Shown here one piece after another: positions 4,372-5,108 of a stretch of 5,108 nucleotides of DNA. A program made the position numbers and the translations under genes. Numbering within the stretch: position 1 is the first letter of the stretch; every line of letters begins with the position of its first letter. Origin of the DNA: CAYSPU01 sp964432995 (GTDB lineage Bacteria > Verrucomicrobiota > Verrucomicrobiia > Limisphaerales > JAHDYP01); assembly GCA_964432995.1 (NCBI GenBank), contig CAYSPU010000341.1, positions 1-5,108 of the forward strand, written 5' to 3'. The notes beneath the pieces are model-generated. The model was not told where the DNA came from. It saw nothing but the letters and a program-made list of their open reading frames with translations, and ran no database searches.

Positions 4372-5108
4372 TCACGGTCGACTGGCAGCACCAGCGTCGA
4401 TCACTTTCCGGATGCTGGCCTCGTTCTCTTCGACCGTGCGGTTGGCTCGCGGTTCCTTGGCGGCGACAAAGCCGGCCTGGGGATAGCCGCGCTTCGCACC
4501 GGCGTAAGCCTCGCGGCGCAGGTGGGCGATCGGGTTGTGACCAAGCCGGTTCCGGCGCGCCTCACGCAACGCGCCCACGTCGATCTCCGCCACGACGACC
4601 TTCTCGCCCGGCCCGGGATCGGCCTGGGCCAGGATGCGTCCGTCGTAGTCCACGATCATGCTGCCGCCGGGCCAGGAGAAGGGGCCGTAGTGGGCCAGGC
4701 TGGCGCCCTGGTTTGCGGCGACCACGTAGGCCAGGTTCTCAAGGGCGCGGCAGCGGTTCACTACGGTCCACCAGTCCATCGGCGGCGTTGCGCCCCAAGG
4801 ATCCATGTAGGCGGAAACACGGATCAACACTTCAGCCCCGTTGAACGTGAGCTGCCGGATGGCCTCGGGGAAGAGCCAGTCGTAGCAGATGGCGCAGCCC
4901 AGGTTGCCGATTTCCGTGCGCGCGACCGGGAACATCTCGGCGTCGTAGCCGGGCACGTCGTGGGGACTGGCGTGCACCTCCCAAGGGATCCACGGGTTCA
5001 CCTTCCGGTACTTCGCAAGCACGCCCTCCGGACCCACGAGGCAGGTGGTGTTGAAAAGCACGCCGGGCCAGGCCGGGTCGATCTCGATGAAGGTACCCGT
5101 CTGGACGT
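4372..5108 (-). CDS. Nitrilase-superfamily carbon-nitrogen hydrolase, C-terminal part (5' partial)
   Basis: The frame is open from the right edge to the TGA at 4372-4374, giving 244 visible residues. The start lies off-window, and an internal GTG at 5059-5061 is not a start because conserved sequence precedes it. The family uses a Glu-Lys-Cys triad. The lysine is seen in YRKVNPW (codon 5002-5004) and the nucleophilic cysteine in GCAICYDWLFPEA (codon 4885-4887). The first glutamate would be off-window. The motifs WTVVNRCRALENLAYVVAANQ and GGSMIVDYDGRILAQ are the usual later strands of the alpha-beta-beta-alpha sandwich. The C-terminal REARRNRLGHNPIAHLRREAY resembles the end of aliphatic amidase/formamidase-type members, so an amide or nitrile substrate is likely. 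The specificity cannot be read. It is probably cytosolic. It is transcribed towards the toxin-antitoxin operon, which has its own promoter, so a shared function is not indicated. Confidence 0.85.
   Translation of the reverse strand, partial: VQTGTFIEIDPAWPGVLFNTTCLVGPEGVLAKYRKVNPWIPWEVHASPHDVPGYDAEMFPVARTEIGNLGCAICYDWLFPEAIRQLTFNGAEVLIRVSAYMDPWGATPPMDWWTVVNRCRALENLAYVVAANQGASLAHYGPFSWPGGSMIVDYDGRILAQADPGPGEKVVVAEIDVGALREARRNRLGHNPIAHLRREAYAGAKRGYPQAGFVAAKEPRANRTVEENEASIRKVIDAGAASRP

Noticed and set aside
3924..4844. 306-codon plus-strand frame over the antitoxin, intergenic region and nitrilase gene
   Set aside because: Its composition is Arg/Ser/Pro-rich, and it is antisense to two genes with intact motifs. 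No domain can be seen.
1..5108. CRISPR array, tRNA or rRNA gene, complete insertion sequence
   Set aside because: No regularly spaced repeats, cloverleaf-like sequences, rRNA landmarks or transposase with terminal inverted repeats were seen on either strand.

Overview
The window is high-GC bacterial DNA with long open shadow frames. Its gene content (a large secreted-type glycoside hydrolase, a BchE-family B12/radical-SAM protein, a Phd/VapC-type toxin-antitoxin pair and a nitrilase-superfamily hydrolase) would fit a Verrucomicrobiota or Planctomycetota genome. That assignment is inferred from the general resemblance of the proteins; no phylogenetic marker such as rRNA is present.

Layout from left to right. 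(1) Bases 2-1210, plus strand: the C-terminal 402 residues of a glycoside-hydrolase-like protein whose start lies off the left edge. (2) Bases 1211-1728: about 520 bases without a convincing gene, containing a possible minus-strand gene relic, a weak promoter candidate and two small inverted repeats. (3) Bases 1729-3384, plus strand: a complete 551-residue cobalamin-binding radical SAM protein of the BchE family (anaerobic Mg-protoporphyrin monomethyl ester cyclase family). No other chlorophyll-pathway gene is visible. Its last ~50 residues are encoded by a purine/pyrimidine-strand-biased repeat-like segment. (4) Bases 3367-4112, minus strand: a two-gene toxin-antitoxin operon, Phd/YefM-like antitoxin first and PIN-domain (VapC-like) ribonuclease second. 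The toxin gene ends inside the 3' end of the radical SAM gene. (5) Bases 4113-4371: a dense regulatory region with a good sigma70-type promoter. Its spacer holds overlapping palindromes, and further upstream lie a tandem 10-bp repeat and a 17-bp inverted repeat built from the same half-site. (6) Bases 4372-5108, minus strand: the C-terminal 244 residues of a nitrilase-superfamily amidohydrolase, whose start lies off the right edge.

The genes do not form one pathway. The only clear functional unit is the toxin-antitoxin operon, probably autoregulated by antitoxin or complex binding at the promoter palindrome. The radical SAM gene is a stand-alone gene as far as can be seen. I found no convincing new multi-gene system. 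The items most worth checking are the orphan BchE-family gene and the half-site architecture in front of the toxin-antitoxin operon.
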